Source: Phoronis australis
Taxonomy: Eukaryota; Phoronida; Phoronidae
Assembly (NCBI GenBank): GCA_002633005.1
Contig: NMRA01000098.1
Coordinates: forward strand, 619,435-683,434
Reading direction: 5' to 3'
Length of the DNA stretch: 64,000 nt
Below are positions 35,601 to 46,673 of this stretch, in pieces. The notes under the pieces were generated by a model. The model was given only the letters and a program-made list of their open reading frames with translations. It had not been told where the DNA came from and did not search any database. Numbering within the stretch: the first letter of the stretch is position 1; each line of letters opens with the position of its first letter. Made by a program: the position numbers and the translations under genes.

Positions 35601-38600
35601 AAGTCGCGGCCACTCTTACGAAAAGGCTGTGGTTTAAAATTATCTCACCAGATATAGCTTAGCAGAAAAACAGTAGGCATCGCCACCGCCAGTTGGAGGA
35701 AAAAATGATCCCTCACGAAGTAGGCAATTCCACACAGGATAGCAAAACCGGCGGCAAACCAACATGCGACCAGTGCACCCAAGTACATCCGGTATTTCAC
35801 ACCAGCTATTTCCATAACTGAAAGAACAAGAACAACGCAGGGCGTTGAAATGCGGCCACCAATGTATGGCGAAGGTGTGCTTCTAGGGGTGTTTATTTGG
35901 AACATAACAATGGCCTCTAAATGGCGCAAAATACGTCGAATACATCTGAAAACTGGTATGTGTCATCAAAGCTATTTACCAAATTTCATAGAAATCCGTC
36001 AAGGAACTTCTGAGAAACCGAGAAGAACGAAAAAAAAATGAAATTGCCACTAGGAGGCTACAGGTGCAAAAACATAACTGCCACTAAGCGGCGCCACAGT
36101 AGATGAAGTCGTAGGAAAATCCTCGTCAGACGTCCTCTTCACAGTAGAAACATTCATGCCAATTTCCAAAACGCTCCATAGAGTGGATTGGTTGACAGAG
36201 GGGCAGACGCCAAATAACAAGACTCGAAAACAGTAAAAAATGGCCATAGAGGCGCACAATACCACAAGCTAAAACAAAAACCGGAGGATAGCGTCAACTC
36301 ACAAATAGAAGCCTATCTGCCAAATTTTATGAAAATCGGCAAAGGACCTTTGAAGATACAAAGGTAAACGTAACAAACTAAAATTGCCACTAGGGGGCAC
36401 ACCAGTAGTCCGATCCGTCGGAAAGTCGTCGTCCTCTGTTGTCAACTTTATATAAATACACTAGCAAAGTTCAACAACGATCCTGTTGAGCGTTTAGGAG
36501 ATACAGCCATGAGCGCAAAAAACAAACAAAACTGCCACTAAGAGGCACAACATTAGTCCAAGTCGTCGGAAAATCATCGTCAGCAGCCCTCTTCACAGTA
36601 AGAACATATATGTCAATTTTCAAAATCATACCTAGTACAGCAGTTTGGTTGATGGAAGGGCGGACGCCAAAAACAGACTAGAAAACATTAAAAATGGCCA
36701 CTAGGTGGCGCAAAGTACTTCGAATCCGTCCGAAAACGGGAGGATAGCATCACCTCACTAATAGATGCCTAACTGCCAAATTTTATGAAAATCCGTTGAG
36801 GACCTCCGAAGATACAGAGGTAAGCGTAAAAAACTAAAATTGCCACTAGGGGTCACACCGGTAGTCGGAGAGGTACGAAACCCGTCGTCGTCCTTCGTCA
36901 GCTTCATAGAAACACATCTGCCAAATCTCACCAAGATCCTGTGAGTGGTATAGGATATACAGCTGCGGACGCCGGACCCCCGGACAGAGATGATAGCAAT
37001 ATGCGACCCGACATACAAATATGTGGGAGCATAAAAATCATTCTGCGCTCCGACCAGCTTCGGGGGTTTAAAAANNNNNNNNNNNNNNNNNNNNNNNNNN
37101 NNNNNNNNNNNNNNNNNNNNNNNNNNNNNNNNNNNNNNNNNNNNNNNNNNNNNNNNNNNNNNNNNNNNNNNNNNNNNNNNNNNNNNNNNNNNNNNNNNNN
37201 NNNNNNNNNNNNNNNNNNNNNNNNNNNNNNNNNNNNNNNNNNNNNNNNNNNNNNNNNNNNNNNNNNNNNNNNNNNNNNNNNNNNNNNNNNNNNNNNNNNN
37301 NNNNNNNNNNNNNNNNNNNNNNNNNNNNNNNNNNNNNNNNNNNNNNNNNNNNNNNNNNNNNNNNNNNNNNNNNNNNNNNNNNNNNNNNNNNNNNNNNNNN
37401 NNNNNNNNNNNNNNNNNNNNNNNNNNNNNNNNNNNNNNNNNNNGGGGGAGGGAAGATGGGGCGGAGCCAGGAGGGAAGGCGGGAAGGGGGGAGGGCGGGA
37501 GGGAAGGCAGAAGGGATCGGTGGATGGATGGAGGAAGGAGGGATGGAGGGGAAAGGGAGGGAAGGCGAGAAAAATATATTTGATTCAGAATAAAAGACAA
37601 GAGTAAATGGAAGGAAATAAACCACATATACAAACACAAAAATTTGCTGACGTGGCATTTTCACTTAAACAAGAACAAGCTCAATTCTGCGTTCAGATTG
37701 GTCTTACTTAAAACGAACGACACCGTTATACACCCTGCAGTCGCGTTGCCAGCGAGAAACCGCAGAATCACGAATGGCACATAGTGTCCGTACTGTGACG
37801 TCAGCGCTGCAGACAGGGACGAAAGAATTTGCAGGACTATCGACGCCAGTAGAGCCTTTTTACGACCATATCTAGAACAGTAGCATTGTTCACAGTTATG
37901 TTTTTTATTTATACAAATTATAGTTTGCTCTTTAATATACCTGAAATACCTGACAGTAAACGCATAAATGCGTGAAGGTAGGTTACATTTCTGTAATTTA
38001 GGAAATATTCTCGTTTTCATGTTTTTCGATTGATAGAATTCATTCTGTATTCCAAAGTGGGAAGTTATTCAAAGCCCCAAAAAACTTTCAAGGAATCATT
38101 TCCTAATCATAAATACTTACAGAACCAGACTGACTCCACATATTTCGTAACATGTTAACTCTTTCATTCAAATACTGTTTCAAAATTTCCATCTCTATGA
38201 TATATATGCGCGCACGCGCTCAAGGAAGTCGGACTGGGTGCAGCTTTTAAATCGCCATTGTTTTACATACAACAAAGCTCAAAGGTCACGTTTTCCATAT
38301 AAGGGAAATGTGCTTGGTCTATGCCTTGTTATACAGAATAAGCACTGACGTAGAAAAGAGCAAATATGTTTCAACATGAAAATAAGTTACGGAAGCAGAG
38401 AGGAGCTGGAACCACCGCAAACCAAAATTCAAATACATACAAAATAAACTGACAATGTCAAATATTGTTTCAATTGCAAACTCAGAGGTGTGATGTCCAT
38501 TTTGAAGATAATTCAAAAGCTGTTGGGAATTAAAAAAAATGATTTAATGACCAATACACTTACATGTCTGATATGGTCCCAAACGTAACAGCACCTGTCA

Positions 38601-41600
38601 AAAATCCCGTCATGTAGATGGACGATGCGAGAGCCACTAGATATTCTTTATTGCAAACTAAATCCCACTGAAAAAATCAATACACAATGCCAAGAAATTT
38701 ACACTTCTGTAAAAGTCCATTTTATCTTTTAACATTCAGAATTAAAATTTTTAAAACAATCGACTAACGATACCGTCATTTTGTGTTTAATCCAGTTATT
38801 TTGTATTCTTGGGGACCTTATCGATAAGCTCGTGTATGAAAACTAAAAACATTTTTTACTAGAAGTAGAAAATCTGTAGAATTTACTTTTCACTTTATAG
38901 CATTCTTTCATGGACTGGATCACGTGAAATTTAGCAAAAAAGAAAGGAACTTTCCAAGTCAAACAACAACATCAATAATATGACGAAATTAATTTTGTTT
39001 GATCGTGATAAATCTTCAAGAAGAGACCTTAAAAATCACGATTGTAAGTTTTCTAAACTATCATAATTAATTTCCGTTTTATGCAATTTATATAATTTTT
39101 TTCAGACAAAAAAAAGTTAAACATAAAATATTTGATAACAGCTCCTGCAATAGTGGATCATTTAATAACAATTCTATAAAGTGTTTTAGAGAGCAACGCA
39201 TAAAGCATAGTAGCTGAAAGTTTCATTTGAATCCAATCAGCCAATGCTGCGATACGATATTCCGAAGTTGGCCAAGTATGAACATTTTTCTAGGTTCATA
39301 CATTGCTTTAAGTTGTAACCGAGGTACACGTATAAGAAATGCATGCGTTCCTGAAGCTCAAGCGAACCACAGGACTGGATCAAGATTCAATCGCCTTTGC
39401 ATGAAGAATGTTTGAGAGAAGACACGGGTTAGTCGGTAAAGAGGAGGTTTCAGAAAAGTGTCTATCGACCGTTTTACAAGCAATTACCATAATGCTAACA
39501 TTCTGGACAACCAAGTGCGATCACCAATGGGCTAACACAGTATAACCACCAGTTACGTTATCGCAATGTAGTCTGACCATGTTAAAAAGGCAGATTCAGC
39601 TGTCCGATTTTGGGGCCGTTCAAGTGCGATTTTTTAAGACAGTGAAATAATGTCTTAGACGCATAAATATGTCTTCGTTGACGATTTGGACCAATGTCTT
39701 TTAAAAGTTTGTAATGACGTCTACATCGAGCTAAAGAACGGCCACGGATTACACACCACACTTGAATCGCGCGGCGGTTACCCAGCGACGCTGCAACATC
39801 CGTTTTTGCGCCATGGGCGCTTCTCATGTTACTTGTTGGTGCCTTGCTTTTCATTGTTTTCGACTGTATTCCCTGCAGGCTTATTCAACCTTCCAATACA
39901 CGGGCGAGGTGTAACTGCTGTGCTGTAGGTTTCAACTCCTGTGACAGAAAGTGGGGTAAACTTGAGAAGTATTCCGTTGATGCGATATTTTCCGAGAGGA
40001 TTCCTATAATGAGTCCGACATTTCTAAAACGAAGACAGTGAAACAACGCGTTTTCCTATCTCCAGGACAAAGGACCGTCTATTAGCAACAGCTTCATAAA
40101 GCACGTTCATTTGAAACTGTTTTATACCGTAGAGACACAAAACATGGCTGAGTATTGACCCTCAAGGTTTTAGGTTTTCACTCTCAAACATATGGGTGTG
40201 TGTATGGCTAGAGAATAAAGTTCGTTATTTCATGCGCACAAGCTGAAAACCCGCACGGTTGATCGTGATAGCTCATTTTATGAACCGAGCGCAATCTCCA
40301 GCACACACAAATTGGCAGTTCAAAGCCCCGTAGAAACCACTTCTCAACTGATAAGGCAGGCCCAGGAACAACTTGAGACTAGTTTTATAGTAGTAGTCGA
40401 TCTGAATCGAAAATCAAATATTTATACAGAGTGTACGTCTTCAAGCCGGGTAACGGGAGTGACAAGGGTATACAGCACTTACGCTTGCCGGAATCTGTCA
40501 CAGATTCTCGAAAAAACGTTTTAATTTTCACTGAATATACCCACTTTGATGTTAACTACCTATGGAATGATTCTCGAAAAAAGGCTCTGATGTGAGCATA
40601 CAAGCTTGAACTCTAGTAAATCAATGAGTGGGCCTTGCTTGCTTATTGCGGGTGTGCAGGTATGTTTGACCTGAAATCATTCATTGAGTTCATACTCAAG
40701 TCACGGGGCATCTTCGTCTGACTAATTAATGTCTTGAATACAGTTCAGTTTTTAAGGGTCATTTTCATATCAGTTTTACTCACTGTAGCAGTGATTTTGC
40801 CCCTCTTTATTTTTCCACGTCTGTCTTTCCAGAGACTACATTTTTGTTCTATTTTCGCTGTTACATCATGCAGTTACTTACGGCGTAAATGTCGTGATTA
40901 ACTTCCGTCGAGAGAGACAAAATGGGGTAAACTCTTTGTGTTATGGTGCACAAATATTGGGCTTCAGTTGGAAATTGTATGCATCAAGTTCTGTAAACGT
41001 GTTTTAGAACTAACAGGTTTGTTTAAGTGACTTTCAAAAAATCACTCGTATCTGTGAAGCTTAGTGTATGGGTGTGTGCGTGCGTGCGTTCGTGCGTGCG
41101 TGCGTGCGTGTGTGTGTGTGTGTGTATTTGTGTTCGCATAAAATAATTTACTGTTTTCAACTGTTTTTTTAATAATTCATTTGTACAATGTTTACATGTT
41201 GCCCACATAGTTTTTTGTTAGTTCGATTTCTAAGCAATGAATTTTATCTGTAGTGTGAAATAAAATTTAAAAAATGAAAGGTTTACCTGTAAAAAATCTA
41301 ATCCAATACATGTACTTTGCGTTGCTGAGAACGAATTCAGGGTGTACGATAGAATCATTACGCACGAGCATCGCATCTTACACATGAACCATTTACGAAC
41401 TTATGAATCATGCATACGAACCCATGAATCATGCATTCGAACCAAAAAATCACGCATACGAACGAAAATCATTTGCACGAACCACACAAATCACACATAC
41501 AAACACAAATAACGAGCATCCGAATCATATGCACAAGCCACCAACCGATAATAAGTATTCGTGCATGTGATTCGATGCTCGTATGTGTGATGTTGTGTTC

Positions 41601-44600
41601 GTATGTATGATTTATGTGGTTCGTGCCCACGGTTTTTGTTCGTATGCGTGATTTTTTTTTGTTCGCATGCTGTATGATTCATGGGTTCATATGCATGATT
41701 CATAGGTTCTAAGAAGGTGCGTGCGTAAGATGCAATTCTCCTGGGTATGATTTTATGTTACCCCTGGCATTGTATTTGCCAATTTTCCCGCTCTTGCCGG
41801 ACTATTTCACTTTACACTTTTCCCGCCATCCTGCCACACCATCAGCGAGTCCCCCACGGCGACATTGACATATCACATACTACTCTAATTTCAATGCCCT
41901 ATTAGACATTTACGGGTCCCGTAGAATAAGTGGAGGGGCGGGCCCGTAATCAAATGCTCATGCAACGATCATCTCAAAGCAACAGCAAAATATGAGTAAT
42001 TTTAACTTTTGAGACAGAAAGAAATTGAGACGGATTCTACATGTCGCGACAATGTGTCTATTGGGCAACTTTAGCTGTTGGTCGAACTCGACGGTTTTAG
42101 TGTATTTCACACGCTGCTAATCAAGGGACCCGCGCTTGTTCCAATTATAATATCAACAATGGTACCTTTGTCAAATAAATGCCTTTCGAGCAAATTTAAG
42201 CTTTGCACATTTTGCTACTCTGTACCTTAAAAACGTCAATCAAACTGCAAATTCAATGAATTCTTATCGCCTTGGCGAGTCTCTGCACTGTTGAAAGCCA
42301 GTCTTTTTTATGTGCACGCTTGCGCTTTGAGTAGCAATACGACACTATAACATTGCTAACCCAGTGATGCCTCCTACCCTTGACCCTACAAATATTGAAA
42401 ATGGCGGGGCCACACACAAACTTCCAAACCGAGGTCGCATCATCGGAGGCAGCGCTTCCAAAGGCGTAGAAACATGTGTACGTTCATGATACTGGTGCCT
42501 CCAAAATGCTGTGAGGGCGGTGCCCCAAAAAGCGCGGAGCCCATAGAATGGGCAACTTCTCCTATGTTGCTAAACCGGAAACGGTAATTTTCCACGCAAC
42601 ATAGCACTATTTTCCCGTTCGACTAAACAGAAAAAAACGGGACATTCCACGGGTTTTTACAGGCAACCGCAATTGCTTATTCGATTTAAAAAGCGCCATC
42701 GAGCGTTTTGAGTATATCGTCTCCCGTTCTAGAAAAAAAAACGGTCTCGGAACGCTTTTAATTTGTGTGTTGAGACGAACATTTCACCCTTGCGTTTTTG
42801 CGAAGACGTCCATGTCCCGCTTGTTAGACGGAAGTCCCACTTTTCAATCCAGTTGTCCCGTATTTTTATTCTCGAATGTTGACAACTATGGAACAGGTTT
42901 TCCTTTGTCTTTTTGTCATGAATATTGTTATTTTCCAGAGTCCACTTTCTTTAGTAACATAGCAATCGTAAAAATGTGTTCAATGTCTCTTGTTTACAGT
43001 GACACACGCTGCATGAATCAGAATCACTAATTTTTACTTTCTGAAGAAATTAGTATATTTACAAACTACTATGGAAAATCCTATGCTGCAACCTAAGTAA
43101 GGATATATCCACAGTACATTTCAAACCCACACAAGTAGTAGTAGTAATACACTTTATTCACTTTAAGTCAAAAACACAATAGATATTGGCCATTTTTTTC
43201 AATCAGAAAGCCTTTATCTGCAAATTTCGGATAAGTAGTCGGAATAATTAGTTTATCACATTTTTGTAAATGTCACTGGACCCTGAATTTTTCTGAAGAA
43301 CTGCATGAAACGGCACCCAAAGTGTATAAGTGTGGATGAATTCATGACTAAATTCTTCACAGGAAATGTGAGGGAGACATATATTCTAAAATCTTTGTCT
43401 TGAAAGGATAGAAATCATTTGAATCTTTGAAATTATTTCCCTGCTGGTTTCATTAATCATTTACATAACCTCTCTGGTTCATTTCCTTTTTTGTGATACT
43501 ATTTCACCCTTGATGTTTAGAATTAAAAATATTTTTGAACCTGTCAGGTGTAGGAAATGATGATTAATTATGAGGGAAATGACGATTAATTATGAATTAT
43601 TTTTTTATCGTTTGCTTCTTCTATAATCATACACCATCAAGAACTGATGAAGGGCTTTGTATTGACATGACTTTTAAGCAATTCGGTTGAAAAACGGCGG
43701 ACTTGTGAAAAGTTCTAGTGACAGTAAATTCCAGCAATAACCAACACTGGCGAAACTAACGAATGCAAACAAATGTCACGCATACACGGAGCAACCTCAC
43801 CAGCGCAAGATCGAAGTTGGCATTCCAGGGTTAGAGTTCAATTATGAAACGGATTTTAGGGTAAGTTAGTTCGGTCGAAACTTAAGGCCAAAAATGTACA
43901 GCTCCGAACGTACCCCCCACCTAAAATGGCCGCCGTAGTGAGACAGCTGACTTGTGCGTTATGGGTACTCACTCAACTGTAGTCAAATCTGATGGGGTCA
44001 TCGTGGAAACCCCCGCCCATTTTTTTAAAAAATGATTGAAAAATTATTAGTAATTGAAGTAAGGCAAACATAAATAGGGCTTAAATTTATTAAATGAATA
44101 TTTCGACTGATGAAACTCATCATTTGCTCTGAATTGTGAATGTAAAGAAACGAGTATGTTTAACTAATGGACATGGGGTCAGCAGTGTCATAAAATAAAA
44201 GCTAGCCACTCGACTATGTCAAAAGCGCAAGTGCGTGTGCAGCTATTTATTTGTGATTTGTTATCATTAATCTAAAATTGAGTTGTCAAGCCGCTTTGTT
44301 AAACCAAAGATAAAGTAGTCCTCACTGAGATCAAAACCAACGAGAAGTGTTCATTCAGCCTTACAACATTTGTGCTCCAGGAAAACAGCTTCTTCGCAAC
44401 AAGCTAGCTGTATTTCCTTTCTCACGAATCACAAAGAAGGACTCCATTTTTAAATGGGAAGCTCGATCGCTAAAGACTAGTCATGGTTTGTGAGAAAGAA
44501 GCGGGAAACCAACTTGCAAAAAATGACCGCAGTGCGAAAGAAAGAAGACATTTCTTGTGAGAACATTGCACGCGAAGATAACACTCATAATAATGGAAAG

Positions 44601-45390
44601 GGCACCTCTTGTCTTTGAATTATAATACATTTTCCACGAGTCGGCTCACCTAGAACCGCAAGTAAAATGACGTGGGTCCGCTCAAAATAGTTCAGTACAG
44701 GGACAGTTTGTGAGGAAGGAAGCACAAGAAGTTATCAAAAGCGAAATGGTCGCTTGGTATTGCTTCTGATGTCCGATATTTGACGATAATGCCATACATT
44801 TTTCGCATATGACAGTGTCAGTGGTTACACGTGGAGTAAAATAAAAACCAAAATAACACGCGACATCAGTAGTGGACTTAGGGTAAATGCATACAGAGCA
44901 TGTATGTGGATGACGGCAGCTCACCGCCACTACCTTTTTTTCCGACATGGAACTAAATCCTATGAGTCTATTTAAAGTTGAAGTCGGTATTTCTTAGTCT
45001 TACCTTACTACGTATAGTACTGGTGTAGCCGCTAACATCATATTCCCATTTATCGCACATCGTGAGCGACAACGAAGATTCGTTCTCGTATACCATATAA
45101 CCCGACACAGTGCCATTTCCAACCTCCGTGTAATTTGAGTTATAATACATACACTGTCGCACAAATGCGTCACTGATGTTAACTGGCGTCAGAACACTGC
45201 CGCCAGAACTCGAATCCGTTGCATGTTTACCGGAACACCGATGCTCATGCTGTCCGCCAATAAATACCATTAACAAAGTTTGCCATCCGCACGGAATGTA
45301 ACCAGAACCAAGTATAATGAATAGAAGAATCTGATAGTTTCCAAATCCCCCGATCGTAGCGAGCAATTGATCAAAATCGAAGTTTGACAT
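29526..45390 (-). CDS. SLC22-family organic ion transporter, nine exons, 534 residues
   Basis: Plasma-membrane major-facilitator transporter moving organic ions or zwitterions. Nine GT-AG exons (45004-45390, 38564-38667, 37708-37871, 35649-35817, 34493-34622, 32708-32805, 31016-31236, 30634-30815, 29526-29675) total 1605 bases with every phase consistent and no stop. Residues 15-45 form TM1. Residues 46-129 are the large extracellular loop with Cys 34, 52, 80, 112 and four N-glycosylation sites (N71, N86, N92, N103). GRKKALL follows TM2 (166-172), RFLAG is near 200, PESPRWL at 278-284 opens the cytoplasmic loop, [10 protein letters not shown] lies at 453-462, and two LPET motifs are near the C terminus. 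At the TM11 site the residue is Arg (R473 in CARVG), as in OAT-type members, not the Asp of classical cation transporters, so anion or zwitterion transport is more likely. Length is normal for the family. The ATG was chosen for the family-like N terminus and A at -3. Substrate is inference. Confidence 0.93.
29700..30170 (-). repeat. Intronic copy of the repeat found at 35821-36975
   Basis: Starting about 25 bases upstream of exon 9, GAACAAGAGCAACGCTGAGCG, GTGTGCTTCTTAGGGG and GCGTTTATT correspond to 35821-35905 upstream of exon 4, followed by a partial unit near 29930-30050 with ATGCCATGAGGAACC and GGAGATACAGCC-like blocks. Confidence 0.6.
30634..30815 (-). CDS. SLC22-like exon 8
   Basis: TM10 and TM11 with [20 protein letters not shown] and FPTVVRN. 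Carries Arg473 discussed for substrate charge. Donor GTAAGA, phase 0. Confidence 0.92.
31016..31236 (-). CDS. SLC22-like exon 7
   Basis: [20 protein letters not shown] through TM8 and TM9. I used the acceptor TTTCCAG at 31237-31239 because it restores Trp-Phe-Val as in relatives; the alternative TTTGCAG 12 bases downstream would give Cys and drop four residues. Donor GTAAAA. Confidence 0.9.
31327..31735. repeat. CAC/CAT-rich trinucleotide microsatellite in SLC22 intron 6
   Basis: About 400 bases of imperfect CACCAT/CACCAC units beginning some 90 bases from exon 7. The long His/Thr and Val/Ile frames are repeat artefacts. Confidence 0.95.
31909..32090. mobile_element. Short palindromic MITE in SLC22 intron 6
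   Basis: TATTCACGCAGTCGCCATTTT at the left is matched inverted by AAAATGGCGATTGCTTGAATA at the right, and the arms continue through GTGAGC and AACAATGCATTTT. The tip resembles that of the element at 58878-60636 (CTATTCACGC..GGCCAT). Confidence 0.75.
32256..32323 (-). tRNA. tRNA-like pseudogene or SINE head
   Basis: On the minus strand TCCCGAT then TAGCTCGGTGGACTAGAGCG (A box and D arm) and an anticodon-arm-like CTCCTTGGTAAGTAG. The T arm lacks the GTTCGAATC core, so it is degenerate. Lies in SLC22 intron 6. Confidence 0.4.
32708..32805 (-). CDS. SLC22-like exon 6
   Basis: Second part of the cytoplasmic loop ([15 protein letters not shown]) into TM7. 98 bases, acceptor TATTTCAG, donor GTATGT, phase 2. 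Too short to stand out as a frame, but required to join exons 5 and 7 in phase. Confidence 0.88.
33507..34149 (+). repeat. Possible solo LTR in SLC22 intron 5
   Basis: A 640-base block starts TGTAACAGCC and ends near CATCTACGCACA, with AATAAA at about 34100, which resembles a Gypsy-type LTR. I see no target duplication and no internal retroelement sequence. Confidence 0.25.
34493..34622 (-). CDS. SLC22-like exon 5
   Basis: [20 protein letters not shown], the diagnostic loop motif, running into the large cytoplasmic loop and ending FYKK. Acceptor TTTCAG, donor GTAACA, phase 0. Confidence 0.92.
35649..35817 (-). CDS. SLC22-like exon 4
   Basis: [13 protein letters not shown], then TM5 and TM6 to LLSYI; Trp275 is split across the next junction. 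Acceptor TTCTTTCAG, donor GTGAGA, phase 2. Confidence 0.92.
35821..36975. repeat. Tandem repeat array in SLC22 intron 3
   Basis: Six units of about 145-163 bases (anchors at about 36081, 36244, 36387, 36535, 36698, 36843) and a partial one at 36047, each carrying a variant of TGCCACTAGGGGGCAC. Every third unit is most alike, giving a higher-order period near 455. The left part (35821-35905) matches the copy near exon 9. Confidence 0.75.
37075..37443. other. Assembly gap of 369 N in SLC22 intron 3
   Basis: Run of N between exons 4 and 3, bordered on the right by a GGGAAGG purine-rich simple repeat (37444-37575). All splice phases across it agree, so no coding exon need be missing. Confidence 0.98.
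37708..37871 (-). CDS. SLC22-like exon 3
   Basis: YGRKKALL loop motif, TM3 and TM4 with [10 protein letters not shown]. Acceptor TTCTAG, donor GTAAGA, ends in phase 1. Confidence 0.92.
38564..38667 (-). CDS. SLC22-like exon 2
   Basis: Begins [10 protein letters not shown], the family continuation of STI(x)xx, and covers TM2 to TISD. 104 bases; acceptor TTTTTTCAG, donor GTAAGT, ends in phase 2. Confidence 0.92.
38905..39310 (+). repeat. Dispersed repeat, copy 2 (SLC22 intron 1)
   Basis: Matches 25470-25770 in order and strand. The rest of intron 1 (39310-45003) shows no coding signal. Confidence 0.55.
41071..41126. repeat. GTGC / GT microsatellite
   Basis: GTGTGTGCGTGCGTGCG passing into (GT)n in SLC22 intron 1. 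Confidence 0.95.
41345..41745. repeat. 400-bp palindrome built of short repeats
   Basis: Left arm 41345-41530 and right arm 41560-41745 are imperfect inverted copies. Both are composed of a ~15-base motif such as ATGAATCATGCATACGAAC repeated with variation. It could extrude as a hairpin; no element family recognised. Confidence 0.7.
45004..45390 (-). CDS. SLC22-like exon 1
   Basis: Residues 1-129: start, TM1 and the long glycosylated loop, ending [18 protein letters not shown]. The donor GTAAGA follows in phase 0. The following intron is 6.3 kb, the largest of the gene. Confidence 0.93.
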
Positions 45391-45689
45391 GTTTTTCTTA
45401 ATTCAGCAGAGAAAATCACAAGAGACGTGAACCAAATGCGGGCTGTTCGAAAGTGTAGAGCTATAAATCTGACAAGTCGCCTAATAAACCGGTTTACTGT
45501 TGACCAGGCAAAATGTTTCAGCGAGGTCATTGATCAGTTGAGACGACGTTTGTTCATTCACCAGACAAATACATGTACTCGTGTAAGGTGGTTGAGCAAC
45601 GTTTCACTAAAGAAATTATTTTCACTGTCACAGTAGTAGGCAACACTCAGCCTCTCAGCAGGCTGGCTAGGGGCTACAATACTCACCAT

Positions 45690-46062
45690 TGCTTTCTGTA
45701 CTAGTCTCCTGGGTTACAAGTCTTCTGGAAAATTTGGCTGGGTCTGCTGGGAATCTTCCCAGAAGTTCCTTTGAAATTTGCATTCTGCTCATTTTCTGAT
45801 CCTGAGTTAACATTCTTGGCACCCATCGTGCACTCAGCTTACTCATGCCCACATCTTCACTCAAAATTTTAAAGACGGACCCATATTGCTGATGCCAACA
45901 GTGTTTTCCAAATGTTGAACAGTCATTCGCCTGTCTTTCATAACCATCGAACGAATGAATTTTCTGCACATTTTCACTGGAGGTCATAATTAGGGACGTC
46001 CTGGACGAGGGTCATCTTCAACGCTCTCTACCCCTCTTGAAACAAGCTGACCACTTTTTTTA
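45690..46062 (-). pseudogene. mariner transposase N-terminal relic
   Basis: Minus-strand frames read VESVEDDPRPGRP (about 45995-46035), then after a shift ENVQKI (about 45965), QYGSVFKILSEDVGMSKLSARWVPRML (about 45815-45890, the second helix-turn-helix region) and DPAKFSRRLVTQ (about 45705-45740). The first catalytic Asp, expected right after VTQ, is missing, and the catalytic domain beyond is absent. No inverted terminal repeats were identified. It lies about 300 bases upstream of the SLC22 start. Confidence 0.85.
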
Positions 46063-46435
46063 CGGTGGCGTAGCTCGGGTTTCATTCCTTTTTTACCCAA
46101 AATACTTGACGGCTCTCGTCTCCGTTATCTCCATGCTGCTAAATGTGTTATCGTCTGTTTTTTGAAGCACCGCCACTTAGCGGCAGTTGACCGTACTAAT
46201 TCAGCATGAACGCAGTAACTGTTTTAAAAGATGAAACTTTACTGTGATGAGAAAAAATTTAACATGCGTCCCTGTTTTCTTGGTGAGGCCGAGAACTTAT
46301 TGAACGAGCCTCGTACATACCCTCTATGAAGCATGTCTACGGCGACTTTGGCGAAGATTTCCAACTCACATTTTTTGGTCGTCGTTAACTTTTTTAGCGC
46401 TCACGAACACCAAAAAGTAGTTCAATTGACGTCAC

Positions 46436-46673
46436 CAGAGACCCTAGAGGGGGGAGACGAACCACCGAGCGAAATCCCATTGGACGGCCCGTAGCGGACA
46501 TTGTTGTTTCATGGACCGTAGAGACGTATAGCGGGCGTGTGTGCAATAAACAAATATGGCAACATATGATGGCTCTAGTCGGTAAAAACGCAATGGTGAT
46601 TTTTGCAATGCCTGCGGCTGCAGTAACAGTTAGTCGAAAATTCGTCACTTATGCTTTTTTTGCTTCCCCACAG
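46436..46673 (-). repeat. Dispersed repeat X, one side of an interrupted copy
   Basis: Minus strand matches 56095-56332: GTGGGGAAGC, GCAAAAAC..., CATATTTGTTTATTGCACA, TCTCTACGGTCCATGAAACA, GGCCGTCCAATGGGATTT. The copy stops at 46673, where the 3.2-kb transposon begins, and resumes at 49911. Confidence 0.8.

Noticed and set aside
36758-37664. Frames of 198-293 codons
   Set aside because: They run through the 369-N gap; the real sequence is unknown.
12404-41126. CRISPR-like regular repeats
   Set aside because: The only regular short repeats are microsatellites without spacers; the genome is eukaryotic.
44682-44948. 88-codon frame with several Cys in SLC22 intron 1
   Set aside because: No signal peptide, no splice sites in phase, and exon 1 joins exon 2 perfectly without it.
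46394-46648. 84-codon minus frame similar to a 68-codon frame at 56098
   Set aside because: The similarity is due to dispersed repeat X; breaks and lack of motifs argue against a conserved protein.
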